Notes: generated from the letters alone by a model not told the origin. DNA of 64,000 nucleotides from Candidatus Altimarinota bacterium (GCA_021734395.1 JAIPJB010000003.1:62001-126000); one strand, 5' to 3'; positions 18,480 to 28,758 are shown, counted from the stretch's first letter. Numbers and translations: made by a program.

Positions 18480-19616
18480 TTATTTTAGAACGGAATCATA
18501 GACTTTCAAAGTTTCCTCTGCTGCTTGATCCCAAGAAAATCTTTGAACGCGTTCTTTTCCTTTTTGAATCAGCTCTTTTCGTCGAGGTTCATCTACTAAA
18601 AGGCGTTGAATATTTTGAGCCATGTCATCGACATTTTCCGGATCAAAATACTGAACGCCTTCCCCACATATCTCCGGAATAGAGGAAATACGAGAAGCCG
18701 CAACCGGGGTTTCTGATTGCATCGCTTCCAGCGGCGGCAAACCAAATCCTTCGTACAAACTCGGAAACACAAAGACGCTCGCAGCACTATACAACCGCAG
18801 CAAATCTTCCCGAGATACAAGACCAATACATTGTACAGAATCCTGCAGTCCCAGCTCAGAAATTGTTTTTTTGACCTCCGGATAGTAGGGGTCTTCTTTT
18901 CCGGTGATTATCAATTGAAGATTTTGTAAATGTGAAGGACCACCGGTCCTTTTGGTTTCACGAAGAATTTTCCCAAATGCCCGAATCAGGCGGGGAAGAT
19001 TTTTATGCTCGCGCCAATTTCCAGTGTAGAGCAAAAACTCTGATCCGATATGAAATTTCGAACGCACCGCTTCTTCTTCAACGAGAGGAAATGGCTGAAA
19101 TTCTTCACCAATACCATTCCAAATGGTTTTTATCTTTTGTGAATCGATATCGAATAAACGCTCGACATCTTTTTTCGTATTCTCTGAAACCGTAATAAGC
19201 CGAGCAGCATCTCGTACTGCATGATCGATAACTTTCTCATAGGCCCATTTTCGCCACCAGGAGTTCATTTTTTTTCCCGGATAAAAAGAAATCGTGGTGT
19301 CATGAATGGTCGTAACAAATGTTCCGGAATAAAAAATCGGCGCATTAAAATGCGTAAAATGAACTAAGTCACATTGTTCCCGCTGAAGCAGACGAAGGAA
19401 TTTCCACTGTTCGGAAAAACTGTAGTGTGGCGCATCGACGAGAATTTTTTGAATGTTCTCTGGAAAATAAAACTGAGAATATTCCGGTTCATTGAGAAAA
19501 AGAATCCACTCGATATCCGGGCGCAAAACAAAAAATCTCTTCGTCAGTTCAAAGTTATACCGGCCGATACCGGTAAAACTATCCGAAAACATACGCGCAT
19601 CAATGCCGATTTTCAT
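18480..19616 (-). CDS. GT4-family glycosyltransferase
   Basis: 378 aa from the start at 19616 (MKIGIDARMFSDSFTGIGRY). The GT-B fold is indicated by the N-terminal GIGRYNFEL loop, TGNWREHKNLPRLIRAF at the start of the second domain, and SLYEGFGLPPLEAM with the donor-binding Glu. It closely resembles mannosyltransferase-type GT4 enzymes that build surface polysaccharide. The substrate cannot be read from the sequence. A small perfect inverted repeat (18935-18951) is translated within KRTGGPSHLQ. The gene is followed 4 nt later by the exported-protein operon. Confidence 0.93.
   Translation of the reverse strand: MKIGIDARMFSDSFTGIGRYNFELTKRFFVLRPDIEWILFLNEPEYSQFYFPENIQKILVDAPHYSFSEQWKFLRLLQREQCDLVHFTHFNAPIFYSGTFVTTIHDTTISFYPGKKMNSWWRKWAYEKVIDHAVRDAARLITVSENTKKDVERLFDIDSQKIKTIWNGIGEEFQPFPLVEEEAVRSKFHIGSEFLLYTGNWREHKNLPRLIRAFGKILRETKRTGGPSHLQNLQLIITGKEDPYYPEVKKTISELGLQDSVQCIGLVSREDLLRLYSAASVFVFPSLYEGFGLPPLEAMQSETPVAASRISSIPEICGEGVQYFDPENVDDMAQNIQRLLVDEPRRKELIQKGKERVQRFSWDQAAEETLKVYDSVLK
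18935..18951. repeat. Short inverted repeat inside the glycosyltransferase gene
   Basis: AAGGACC and GGTCCTT (7 bp, perfect) flank 3 nt. The ACCGGTC core resembles the palindrome inside secA. It lies in a surface-loop region of the encoded protein. Confidence 0.55.
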
Positions 19617-19714
19617 GTGTACAAAATATATCATAACCTCCTCATCCTGGCTTGTCTAAAATCCTCTGACAAAATATCTTCCTCACCAAAACGAAGGAAT
19701 GGAATGATTGATGA

Positions 19715-19790
19715 TGGGGCGGACGATGGGGATCGAACCCACGGCATTCTGGACCACAACCAGACGCTCTACCACTGAGCTACGTCCGCC
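19715..19790 (-). tRNA. tRNA-His(GTG)
   Basis: A complete cloverleaf on the minus strand with the anticodon loop TTGTGGT (anticodon GTG). The extra G at position -1 is encoded and faces C73, as expected for bacterial tRNA-His, and the 3' CCA is encoded. D-arm GCTC/GAGC and the TTCGATC loop are standard. It stands alone between the glycosyltransferase and pyruvyltransferase genes. Confidence 0.97.
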
Positions 19791-19838
19791 GTCACGAGAA
19801 CGCCGGCAATGTACTGCTTTCGGGAAAAAAATCAACTC

Positions 19839-20741
19839 TTATGAAGATATCTGACTGATTCCTTTTTCCGCTACAAAATTTTTGACTTTCTCTGAATAGG
19901 GTGCCCCCAAAACAAATGTTTTATCATTACTGCAAAAATGATAGCCCAAAAGTAAGCTGTGGAACCTCATTCCCACTACAAATGATGATCGCTGAAAAAG
20001 ATTGAGTAGAGCTGTTTTATTGCGAGGGAAAACAACATCATCAAAAAAAGAAGAATCCGAAACGAATCGTAAATCTTTTTTGTGCAGCGCAATAAAAATC
20101 TTTTTGTGATGTGGAAATTGTTCTTTCAGTGCGCCGGAACGCCATCGACGTTTGGAATTAACCAGAACCATTGTTTCTTTTTGCGCTTCTGAATGTTGGA
20201 AATATGTGGATAAATATCGTTCTACTCGATCATGAGTATTGGGCACATCTTTTCCACAGAGATCTCGGACAGCTTCCCGTGAAGCCTCATCACGAACAGA
20301 AATTTCATCGGTTCGGGAAAAAACAAAAGCGGTCATCTTTCGACTCAACCAGCTTAAATTTTTATCGACCCCCTGATGCTGAAAAATAATTTTTTTATCC
20401 GGAAGAAGAAACCGAATCCAAAGGAAAATAAAAAACCACAGCAGACAGGCTCTGAATTTTATCGCAAAAAGACCTCCTCCCGGAAATACCACTTGAACAC
20501 ATTTTTTGTTCAAAGAAAAAATCTGATCCCGATAAGCACTGGAGAAAATAAATTTCAACCAACTGCGAACACCAATCGGTACAAAAGGAACGGTTTCAAA
20601 TTTTTTTTCGGTAAAATTTTGTGAATACTCACTATCAGCAGTCATCACGATGCAATCCGGATAATCTTCCAGGGCTGAGGAAAGAATCAGCTCATCACCG
20701 ATATTCTGCGCTCCGAAATTCCCGATAAGCAAGGTTTTCAT
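19839..20741 (-). CDS. Polysaccharide pyruvyl transferase (CsaB-like)
   Basis: 300 aa from the start at 20741 (MKTLLIGNFGAQNIGDELIL). The GNxGxxNxGDE N-terminal loop, FPGGGLF, HQGVD and the C-terminal GMRFHSLLLGY fit the pyruvyltransferase superfamily that adds ketal pyruvate to cell-wall sugars. The product is probably cytoplasmic and acts on surface glycan, perhaps one that retains S-layer or other surface proteins. Palindrome family A copy 2 lies in frame and encodes LNKKCVQ just before FPGGG. A longer start at 20765 is possible but adds atypical residues. Confidence 0.88.
   Translation of the reverse strand: MKTLLIGNFGAQNIGDELILSSALEDYPDCIVMTADSEYSQNFTEKKFETVPFVPIGVRSWLKFIFSSAYRDQIFSLNKKCVQVVFPGGGLFAIKFRACLLWFFIFLWIRFLLPDKKIIFQHQGVDKNLSWLSRKMTAFVFSRTDEISVRDEASREAVRDLCGKDVPNTHDRVERYLSTYFQHSEAQKETMVLVNSKRRWRSGALKEQFPHHKKIFIALHKKDLRFVSDSSFFDDVVFPRNKTALLNLFQRSSFVVGMRFHSLLLGYHFCSNDKTFVLGAPYSEKVKNFVAEKGISQISS
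20493..20513. repeat. Palindrome family A, copy 2 (inside pyruvyltransferase gene)
   Basis: Arms TTGAACA and TGTTCAA surround a CATTTTT loop. It is read in frame on the minus strand as LNKKCVQ. Confidence 0.85.
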
Positions 20742-20788
20742 GCAATGACACGCAAAGAATGTCATAAAATATATTTTTTAGCAATCGC

Positions 20789-20845
20789 AGAGACAGAGCA
20801 ATGCTCCGTCTCTAACGGTAGAGGCGCGATAAATCGCGCCTCTAC
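20789..20845. repeat. Two adjacent intergenic palindromes
   Basis: AGAGAC(A)GAGCA / TGCTC(C)GTCTCT (20789-20813) is followed by GTAGAGGCGCGAT / ATCGCGCCTCTAC (20818-20845). They lie between the pyruvyltransferase start and the end of the Cys-rich protein gene. A relative of the second unit is at 39683-39711. Confidence 0.85.
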
Positions 20846-20850
20846 AAAAT

Positions 20851-22488
20851 TCATTCCACAATTTTTAGATACTCTTCCTGACTCACGACTTTTCCTTCGA
20901 ATTCTGGTGGATACGTCGTCTCGATTTCTTCTCCAGAAATAGCGCATTTCCGGTTGTATAACTTTCTTTCTCCTAATTGATTCCAGAGGTTTTCTATGCG
21001 CTGTACTGGAGCAACTGTGGGCAAAGGAATCCCCCACTTCTGGTAGAATTTAATTTCTTGAGGAATAAAGCGAAATTTCTTCCCGGTTTCCTCACACAGA
21101 AAAACTTTACTCGTAAAATCATTACCGATCTCTGATAGGTTTTCGGGGATATGGTGCTCAGCCGATTCTTTTATCTCTTCTTTTTCATCCAGCCATTTCC
21201 ACCCACGAGACAAAACCTCTTTTTTGATCAAAGGATAAAATCGCTGTGCCATAGTGTGATTGTACGGCTGAGGAGACATTTCAATCGGGAAAAATTCACC
21301 CCACTCTCCGGTTTGCTTCATATGTTCGATAATCTTTGACGTAAGCTGTTCGTATTCTTCTCGGGAATATTTTTTATTGAGGATACAATATTTTTCTTTC
21401 TTGAGGCTGGTAGATCCAAAACAGTTCTGACAATTATAGAGGTCGATCGAGTAGTCAATATCAGAAGAAAACCAAGTGAGCTGCGAAAAGCGATTTTTAT
21501 AGCCTTCTGGGCCGATATGGTTGCATTCATAGCACAGTTCTCCTTCATAAATATTCACGTCCATACAATCCTGTGATCGGTGAATATCAGTACAGTATTT
21601 GCAATCTCGTAAATAATCCACACAGAAGCAATATTGTGCGTTTTTGGAGTGGGTAATGTAATCCCCCGTGCTGTCTTCACAGTGAATAATAGTCGCGGCA
21701 GGGAAATACTGTGTTTGTAAAAATTCAGAAAATTTTTCTCGACAGGTTTCTCGGTTTTTTTGACTCCCTGAAAAAAGGAAATCCCAGTATTTCTGAAATT
21801 CCTCTTTTGAAACTTTCTGGTTAAAAATGTGATACTCCTTATTGCGTAAATTCGCACAAAACAAACATTTCTTACAGCTCCGACAGTTGAGCAAAAAAGC
21901 AGATTCACTGCAATGAAACACGTTTTTGGAATAAAATACCGCATAGCAATTTTCCGCCTTTACCAACTGATATCCTATTTCCGAATCATGAATATAGAGC
22001 CCTTCGGTAATATTTTTGACCCGCTGAAACGTATATCCAAAATAGCAATCCCACGAATCATCCACTTCATCGGCCATGTAACAATTTTTATTTTGATGAG
22101 CCGAAATAATATATTCGCAATTTTCATTCTTGATAGCATTCGAAATATGATGTGGAACCGCATAATAGAGTTCTCGGAATTGCTCAAAAAAAGGCCGCGA
22201 AAAATCAAAATCCCGCCCATATTTTGTGGCATCAAATGCTTCTGAACGAAAACAATCTTCGCAATATGTTTTTATTTCTGTGAGCTCAGGAGAAAACCAC
22301 GCCATTTTTTTCTTTCCGCAGGCATCACATTCACGCAGGAAAAAATCTTTTCCTCTCCATGCCCAACGTCTTCTTTCTCGCTCCTCCGGACACAGAGTCG
22401 GCGGCGGAACGCTCATCTTTTTATAAAACTCGAGGTCTTTTTCGGTGATCTCGAATTCCTGTCCTGAAACCGCACAGATTTTTTTCAT
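20851..22488 (-). CDS. Cys-rich multi-zinc-ribbon protein (copy 2)
   Basis: 545 aa opening MKKICAVSGQEFEITEKDLE, the hallmark of a Cys-rich family common in CPR genomes and of unknown function. The N-terminus has paired CxxC or C-x-x-C sites (CAVSG, CPEE, CDAC, CEDC). The middle (about 125-350) is an irregular run of NC, DC and CxxC steps (NCRSCKKCLFCANLRNKEY) suggesting a solenoid of short Cys-containing repeats. A near-invariant block (HMKQTGEWGEFFPIEMSP) and two further zinc-finger-like regions follow. It starts with a 4-nt overlap (ATGA) with the DUF559 gene. Its paralogue is encoded at 22967-24619. Confidence 0.88.
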   Translation of the reverse strand: MKKICAVSGQEFEITEKDLEFYKKMSVPPPTLCPEERERRRWAWRGKDFFLRECDACGKKKMAWFSPELTEIKTYCEDCFRSEAFDATKYGRDFDFSRPFFEQFRELYYAVPHHISNAIKNENCEYIISAHQNKNCYMADEVDDSWDCYFGYTFQRVKNITEGLYIHDSEIGYQLVKAENCYAVFYSKNVFHCSESAFLLNCRSCKKCLFCANLRNKEYHIFNQKVSKEEFQKYWDFLFSGSQKNRETCREKFSEFLQTQYFPAATIIHCEDSTGDYITHSKNAQYCFCVDYLRDCKYCTDIHRSQDCMDVNIYEGELCYECNHIGPEGYKNRFSQLTWFSSDIDYSIDLYNCQNCFGSTSLKKEKYCILNKKYSREEYEQLTSKIIEHMKQTGEWGEFFPIEMSPQPYNHTMAQRFYPLIKKEVLSRGWKWLDEKEEIKESAEHHIPENLSEIGNDFTSKVFLCEETGKKFRFIPQEIKFYQKWGIPLPTVAPVQRIENLWNQLGERKLYNRKCAISGEEIETTYPPEFEGKVVSQEEYLKIVE

Positions 22489-22967
22489 GACAGTTCCTTT
22501 TTACGCTGAAAAACCTGCTCATACAAATCTTCATACACCCCTGCCAAGTTATTCATAATTTCTCGATTCTCATAACGGATTATTTTTAATCCATAGTTTT
22601 CCAAAACATCAGTACGAATTTCATCATATTTTTCTTTTTCAGCATGAGAATCTCCATCAATTTCAATCACTAATTTTAATTCTGCACAATAAAAATCGAC
22701 AATATAATTATCGATAGGACGTTGACGCAAAAAATTTAATTCTTCAAACTTTTTGCTTCCCAAAATTTCAAACCACATTCTTTGCTCTGGTTTGGTCATG
22801 TTCTTTCGAAGCTCTTTTGCTCGTTCTGCAAGTTTAGAATTGTACGGCAAACGATGATGTGCTTGGATAAGACTTCTTGACTCTAACTCACTCCCCCCTG
22901 TCCCCCCTCCAGGAGGGGGGAAGATTCCGCCTTGGCGGGATTGGGGGGAGCTTTTTGCTTTTTTCAT
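22485..22967 (-). CDS. DUF559 / Vsr-like endonuclease-fold protein
   Basis: 160 aa. The family core is clear: LAERAKELRKNMTKPEQRMW, FLRQRPIDNYIVDFYC, LKLVIEIDGDSH and a final GLKIIRYENREIM, that is, the (E)D...ExD pattern of PD-(D/E)XK-type folds. The first 35 residues (ending PPPGGGTGGSE) are translated from a nested GC-rich palindrome at 22891-22950 and do not belong to the family. The ATG shares one base with the stop of the upstream Cys-rich gene, and the end overlaps the next start by 4 nt. The gene therefore sits like an insertion between two paralogues. An alternative start within the core is possible but no good ATG precedes it. Confidence 0.88.
   Translation of the reverse strand: MKKAKSSPQSRQGGIFPPPGGGTGGSELESRSLIQAHHRLPYNSKLAERAKELRKNMTKPEQRMWFEILGSKKFEELNFLRQRPIDNYIVDFYCAELKLVIEIDGDSHAEKEKYDEIRTDVLENYGLKIIRYENREIMNNLAGVYEDLYEQVFQRKKELS
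22891..22950. repeat. Nested GC-rich palindrome at the 5' end of the DUF559 gene
   Basis: Outer arms CTCCCCCC and GGGGGGAG enclose CCCCCCTCC-AGG-AGGGGGG and TCCGCCTTGGCGGGA hairpins. It is translated as the Gly/Pro-rich head of the DUF559 protein. Related CCCCCT/AGGGGG repeats occur at 8884-9000. Confidence 0.8.
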
Positions 22968-24619
22968 CAATCCACTACCTCATTATAGCACTTCTCACAG
23001 AGGATTGTTTCTGGTCTGTCGGGAGCGAAGGTGGATTGTAAATGAATGCCACATTCATCACAGTCTCGAGCCCAGAGTTGCTTGGGATTACGAAGGTCCA
23101 TTCTGTCCTGATGACGAGTATCAAAACATCGCCGAGGAATTGGAATCCCCAGCTTTCGATAGAGTTTTAGTTCCTGTTTTTCGATTTTGTAATTTTTTCC
23201 GGTTTTCTCACAAGCCAATACTTGCTCCAGAATATTATCTTCTACATCATTCAAGGAATCGGGGATTTTGTATTCTTGTTCCTGAAAACCACGAGTATCT
23301 TTTTCTTTCCACGCCCATCCCTGTGAAAGGACTTCTTCTCGAGACAGGGGAAAATACTCCATCGCCATAGACTCATTGTATGCTACAGAAGAAAGCTTTA
23401 TCGGAAAAAACTCTCCCCACTCGCCTGTTTGCTTCATGTGATTGATAATTTGATCTCGAAGAGTAAAATATTCTTCTTTTGAATATTGCTTATTGAGAAT
23501 GCAATAAGAAGCATGCTTGAGTCCCTCACAACCAAAAAGATCATGTGATCCCTTCACGCAAAATTCCGAATAAAAAATATCGTGCACGCCTTCCCATATA
23601 TTACTGCAAAAGGCAATATTCTGAGCACCTTCTCCAACGACGTGCCCTTCGTAGCATAATTCTGCCCCAGTGCCTCCCCATTCATCCAAATCCCAACAAT
23701 CCTTACATTTTTGACAGTCCGCTAAGTACATACAATCACGACTATTTTCCACGTTATAGCAAAAATGCACATCTTTGGAGCCATCAATATAATCGCCCGT
23801 TACATCTTCATTTTGGGTTCCCTGATAATATTTATGTGGAAATCTCTGTATAAATGCAGCAAATTTTTGTCGCATATCTTTGAGTTTGGACCATCGATGG
23901 AGCTGCAATGTTTCGAGCTTCTGAGAATACTCTTCTTTGGTGCACTTTTTATTGAGAAAATAATACTCTTTATTCCGTAAATTCACACAACCAAAACAAT
24001 TCTTGCAGCCAATACAAGATTTCAAAAACCAGCTTTCCACACAATTTTTGCAGTCCTGTAAAAAACGACAGTCATAGCAGTCGTAGGATGTGATACATTC
24101 GTAACATAATTCGCAACGATTGATATAAAAAGAGTCGGCACAATTTTTATTGTAGAAAGCGTGTACCAAATAATAACAGTCCTGATTGTGATCCGAATCA
24201 AAAATAAGGTAGCAGTTCTGATTCCAACCCGCATAATTTACAAACTCGGCATTTTCATTTCCCGCGGTGACAAGGGCCATTCGAGGCACATCTCGCATAA
24301 GTTCAGAAAATTGGTCAAAGAATGGTCGATCGAAATCGTATTCTTTCCCCCAATCTCGTCCATCCCAACTATCGGAATGCCATACATCTTGGTGATAAAT
24401 TTTGAAAGGTTTCTCCGGTGAATAAATAGACAGAATCGTTTTGCCTGTCGCATCACATTTTCGACGGTACAAATTCCGTTCATTGCGCCAGGACAAGCGT
24501 CTTCTCTGCCGCTCCTCCGGACACAGAGTCGGCTCAGGTACATTCATCTTCTTATAAAACTCGAGATCTTTTTCGGTGATCTCGAATTCCTGTCCTGAAA
24601 CCGCACATTTTCGCTTCAT
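22967..24619 (-). CDS. Cys-rich multi-zinc-ribbon protein (copy 1)
   Basis: 550 aa from the ATG at 24619 (MKRKCAVSGQEFEITEKDLE). It is a paralogue of the product at 20851-22488, with the same N-terminal CAVSGQEF and CPEE blocks, CDATGK, a central Cys solenoid (SYDCYDCRFLQDCKNC, CIGCKNCFGCVNLRNKEYYF), HMKQTGEWGEFFP, and a C-terminal pair of CxxC sites (CDEC, CEKC). About 35 Cys in all point to several bound zinc ions. No enzyme motif is evident. There is no Shine-Dalgarno sequence before this ATG, but a 24-codon ORF with a strong one ends 14 nt upstream (24634-24708). Confidence 0.88.
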   Translation of the reverse strand: MKRKCAVSGQEFEITEKDLEFYKKMNVPEPTLCPEERQRRRLSWRNERNLYRRKCDATGKTILSIYSPEKPFKIYHQDVWHSDSWDGRDWGKEYDFDRPFFDQFSELMRDVPRMALVTAGNENAEFVNYAGWNQNCYLIFDSDHNQDCYYLVHAFYNKNCADSFYINRCELCYECITSYDCYDCRFLQDCKNCVESWFLKSCIGCKNCFGCVNLRNKEYYFLNKKCTKEEYSQKLETLQLHRWSKLKDMRQKFAAFIQRFPHKYYQGTQNEDVTGDYIDGSKDVHFCYNVENSRDCMYLADCQKCKDCWDLDEWGGTGAELCYEGHVVGEGAQNIAFCSNIWEGVHDIFYSEFCVKGSHDLFGCEGLKHASYCILNKQYSKEEYFTLRDQIINHMKQTGEWGEFFPIKLSSVAYNESMAMEYFPLSREEVLSQGWAWKEKDTRGFQEQEYKIPDSLNDVEDNILEQVLACEKTGKNYKIEKQELKLYRKLGIPIPRRCFDTRHQDRMDLRNPKQLWARDCDECGIHLQSTFAPDRPETILCEKCYNEVVD

Positions 24620-24633
24620 AAACAAATATGATT

Positions 24634-24708
24634 TTATAAACTTCTCTTCCCCTTAGCAATAAAGTCCCGCTCAGCGGGATGTCCTGATACCGCACAGTTT
24701 TTTTTCAT
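24634..24708 (-). pseudogene. 24-codon remnant or leader of a third CAVSG protein
   Basis: ATG at 24708 behind a strong AGAAGGAGAT Shine-Dalgarno. The first codons give MKKNCAVSGH, the same start as the two Cys-rich paralogues, after which a palindrome (GTCCCGCTCAGCGGGAT, 24664-24680) supplies PAERD and the frame stops at 24634. It is either the decapitated head of a third paralogue or a fusion made by repeat insertion, now acting as a translated leader for the intact gene 14 nt downstream. Confidence 0.65.
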
Positions 24709-24719
24709 ATCTCCTTCTG

Positions 24720-24800
24720 TCATCCTGAATTTATTTCAGGATCTCCAAAAAAAATATTCGAAGTGCACAGAGATGCTGAAACAAGTTCAGCATGACAATG
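24720..24800. repeat. GTCATCCTGAA-type repeat
   Basis: GTCATCCTGAATTTATTTCA begins the unit, which carries the CCTGAA...TTTCAGG hairpin and closes with GATGCTGAAACAAGTTCAGC and ATGACA. The outer TGTCAT and ATGACA ends are inverted. This is a widespread type of intergenic bacterial repeat, upstream of the Cys-rich operon. Confidence 0.75.
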
Positions 24801-24858
24801 GAATAATTATTTCCTTTCATTCTTCACAAAAAATAAATTCTGTAAATATTTTCACCTA

Positions 24859-24893
24859 GGATTTGAACTCAAGGCACCTCAGAGTTCGAATCC
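24859..24893. repeat. Palindrome family B, copy 3
   Basis: GGATTTGAACTC and GAGTTCGAATCC (11 of 12 paired plus a G-T) surround an 11-nt spacer. It lies just beyond the mltG stop codon. Confidence 0.85.
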
Positions 24894-24900
24894 AACACAA

Positions 24901-25869
24901 CTAATACAAATACTGCTGTTTATTCGCTACGTGCTCATCCAGTGTACGAGCATAGCGAATCTGTCCCGACATATCGTGCAGATAATAATAATACTGCGTT
25001 TCCTTCGGAAAAAGAGCCGCTTTCACTGCCGGCAAACTCGGATTGGAAATAGCGGTGGGCGGTAAACCATATTTTCGCCGTGTATTGTAGGGAGAATCTT
25101 TTTGGAAATCTGCCGTAATTAGTGCTCGCTTCCAGTCGTTTAATTCATAACGAGTCGTGGCATCCACCCCCAGCTGCATGCCTTCGTCTAATCGTTTCCA
25201 AAGGATTCCCGAAATAATCGGCATTTCTTCATCGGTAATCGCTTCCCTCTCTATCATAGAAGCCATAATGACAATCTGATTGAGTGTGCGACCGGATTCG
25301 GAAATGTCCTGCTGGAGTGATACAATTTGCTGTTGAAAAGTATTGTAGAGCCGAGAAATAAACCGACGGACAGAGAAGTTCTGGGGGTTTACAAAATAGG
25401 TCGAGGGAAACAAATACCCTTCCAAAGAAGGAACCGAAAAAGAAAAATCACAAAAATTGGCACATTCGGTAAACTCTCCCGGCTGGATGAGGCTTTTTTT
25501 GGCGAGCAAATCATCGATCTGCTGAATTGTAAATCCTTCGGGAATGGTAATCTTGATTTCTTTACTCTTTCCGTGTTGCAAAATATCAGCCACTTCCGAA
25601 AATGTCAGATTGCGCTGGATGACAAAATCCCCAGCCTGAAAACTGCGATCCAATCCTTTCCACCGAGAAAAAAGTCGAAAGGCAAAAGCATCCTGAATTA
25701 CTTCTCGATCTTCCAGAAGATGAGCAATCTCTGAAAGCGTAGAACCAGAAGGAATCGTCACCGAAACACGAGCTTCGGATTCTGAATTTGGAGCATTCCA
25801 GACAAGACCAATCCTGGCCGAAAAATACAACACCAGCATCGCTCCCAAAAGAAGAAGTACTTTTTTCAT
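24901..25869 (-). CDS. mltG: Endolytic murein transglycosylase MltG
   Basis: 322 aa. One N-terminal membrane helix (VLLLLGAMLVLYFSARIGLV), a LysM-like region (VTIPSGSTLSEIAHLLED), and the YceG catalytic domain with LEGYLFPSTY, the catalytic Glu in ASMIEREA, and SPYNTRRKYGLPPTAISNPS. MltG cuts nascent glycan strands and probably sets their length, acting outside the membrane. The gene follows ybaB by 7 nt on the same strand. With uppP, the M23 peptidase and ftsAZ it shows the cell makes peptidoglycan. Confidence 0.95.
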   Translation of the reverse strand: MKKVLLLLGAMLVLYFSARIGLVWNAPNSESEARVSVTIPSGSTLSEIAHLLEDREVIQDAFAFRLFSRWKGLDRSFQAGDFVIQRNLTFSEVADILQHGKSKEIKITIPEGFTIQQIDDLLAKKSLIQPGEFTECANFCDFSFSVPSLEGYLFPSTYFVNPQNFSVRRFISRLYNTFQQQIVSLQQDISESGRTLNQIVIMASMIEREAITDEEMPIISGILWKRLDEGMQLGVDATTRYELNDWKRALITADFQKDSPYNTRRKYGLPPTAISNPSLPAVKAALFPKETQYYYYLHDMSGQIRYARTLDEHVANKQQYLY

Positions 25870-25876
25870 AGCGAAT

Positions 25877-26176
25877 TTATTGTCCTCCGAGTCCTGGGAA
25901 TCCTCCCATAACGGATTTCATTTTTTCGGCCGCAATAGTCTGTGCTTTTTTCATGGCTTTATTAATAGCCTCCAGCAAATCTTTGGCCAAACGATCTTTA
26001 TTGTCGAGAGAGGCTTCGTCCAAAAACTCAATACTCACCACTTGTTGCTCTCCATTCACGGTTACTTTCACACCGTTATATTCTGAAAAAATATGTGTTT
26101 TCGAAAGTTCTGCCTTTATCTTTTTGGCTTCTTTCTGAAGCTTATACATGTCACCGAGCTGTCCAAACATACTCAT
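25877..26176 (-). CDS. ybaB: YbaB/EbfC nucleoid-associated protein
   Basis: 99 aa (97 if the second ATG at 26170, MFGQLGDMYKLQ, is used). The helix-strand-helix pattern with VKVTVNGEQQVVSIEF and the Gly-rich tail (MGGFPGLGGQ) matches the YbaB family, dimeric DNA-binding proteins that bridge DNA. In many bacteria ybaB lies between dnaX and recR; neither is visible here and it is instead coupled to mltG. Confidence 0.92.
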   Translation of the reverse strand: MSMFGQLGDMYKLQKEAKKIKAELSKTHIFSEYNGVKVTVNGEQQVVSIEFLDEASLDNKDRLAKDLLEAINKAMKKAQTIAAEKMKSVMGGFPGLGGQ

Positions 26177-26231
26177 GAGAAATTTTTATGTGAGCCGATT
26201 ATACGGTCTTTCAAAAAATGGTCAAAAAGGT

Positions 26232-26260
26232 TTGCAAAAAGAAAAAAAATATGGTACAAT
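26232..26260 (+). promoter_or_regulatory. Sigma70-type promoter for the small membrane protein pair
   Basis: TTGCAA (26232-26237), 17-bp spacer, TACAAT (26255-26260). The predicted start is near 26267. An AAGGAG follows directly but lies about 19 nt before the ATG at 26286, too far for a normal Shine-Dalgarno. Confidence 0.65.
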
Positions 26261-26285
26261 AAGGAGAATTATTCATTATTTTCAA

Positions 26286-26471
26286 ATGAAAAATACATCT
26301 CAACAGATCGGCCCAGAGACACTCCTGCTTTCACGTGAAATTTTCAAGAATCGTGTGATGCAGGTCATTATGAGTTCTCTGCTTTTACTTCTGACCATCG
26401 GCGTTCAGATTTATCTGTTTGTCATTGTCAATAGTTTTATCAAGCTCAGATTGCTCGAAGCACTTTCATAG
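26286..26471 (+). CDS. Small single-helix membrane protein, copy 1
   Basis: 61 aa from the ATG at 26286 (MKNTSQQIGPETLLLSREIF). An amphipathic N-terminal segment PETLLLSREIFKN is followed by one membrane helix (MQVIMSSLLLLLTIGVQIYL) and a short tail. The next gene encodes a close paralogue, sharing PETLLLSREIFKN, QV, LLL, GxQxYLFV and N in the same positions, which is strong evidence that both are real genes. No function is known to me. A larger in-frame reading from 26148 only adds non-coding sequence. Confidence 0.85.
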   Translation: MKNTSQQIGPETLLLSREIFKNRVMQVIMSSLLLLLTIGVQIYLFVIVNSFIKLRLLEALS

Positions 26472-26508
26472 TTCTACAAAAAACATTGTTTTATAATCTC
26501 CCTTTATC

Positions 26509-26694
26509 ATGAAGAAAAATCCAAAACTGATCTTGACTCCGGAAACACTCTTGTTATCTCGAGAAATATTTAAGAATAAAGCCACACAAGTGGTTATCAG
26601 CGGACTTCTTTTGGCAACACTGGGAATCCAGGTCTATCTTTTTGTGACGATTAATCAGATTCTCCGAACGCTGATCCAAACAACAGGATTTTAA
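26509..26694 (+). CDS. Small single-helix membrane protein, copy 2
   Basis: 61 aa (MKKNPKLILTPETLLLSREI), a tandem paralogue of the product at 26286 with about half of its residues identical in the aligned core. It has the same layout: PETLLLSREIFKN, then one membrane helix (VVISGLLLATLGIQVYLFVT). The two genes are 37 nt apart and probably share the promoter at 26232. gyrB follows 75 nt later with its own promoter. A toxin-like or membrane-scaffold role is conceivable but nothing in the sequence decides. Confidence 0.85.
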   Translation: MKKNPKLILTPETLLLSREIFKNKATQVVISGLLLATLGIQVYLFVTINQILRTLIQTTGF

Positions 26695-26717
26695 GAGGAA
26701 AATCTTTCGTATTTCCC

Positions 26718-28665
<1,948 letters not shown>

Positions 28666-28758
28666 ATTGCAAATCTAAAAACTCCAAGCTTCGAAAGAGA
28701 AAAGAAAGAAAGAAACTCTTCGTATTTTCTGTTTGTCATTTGCTTCTTTTAAGTTTCA

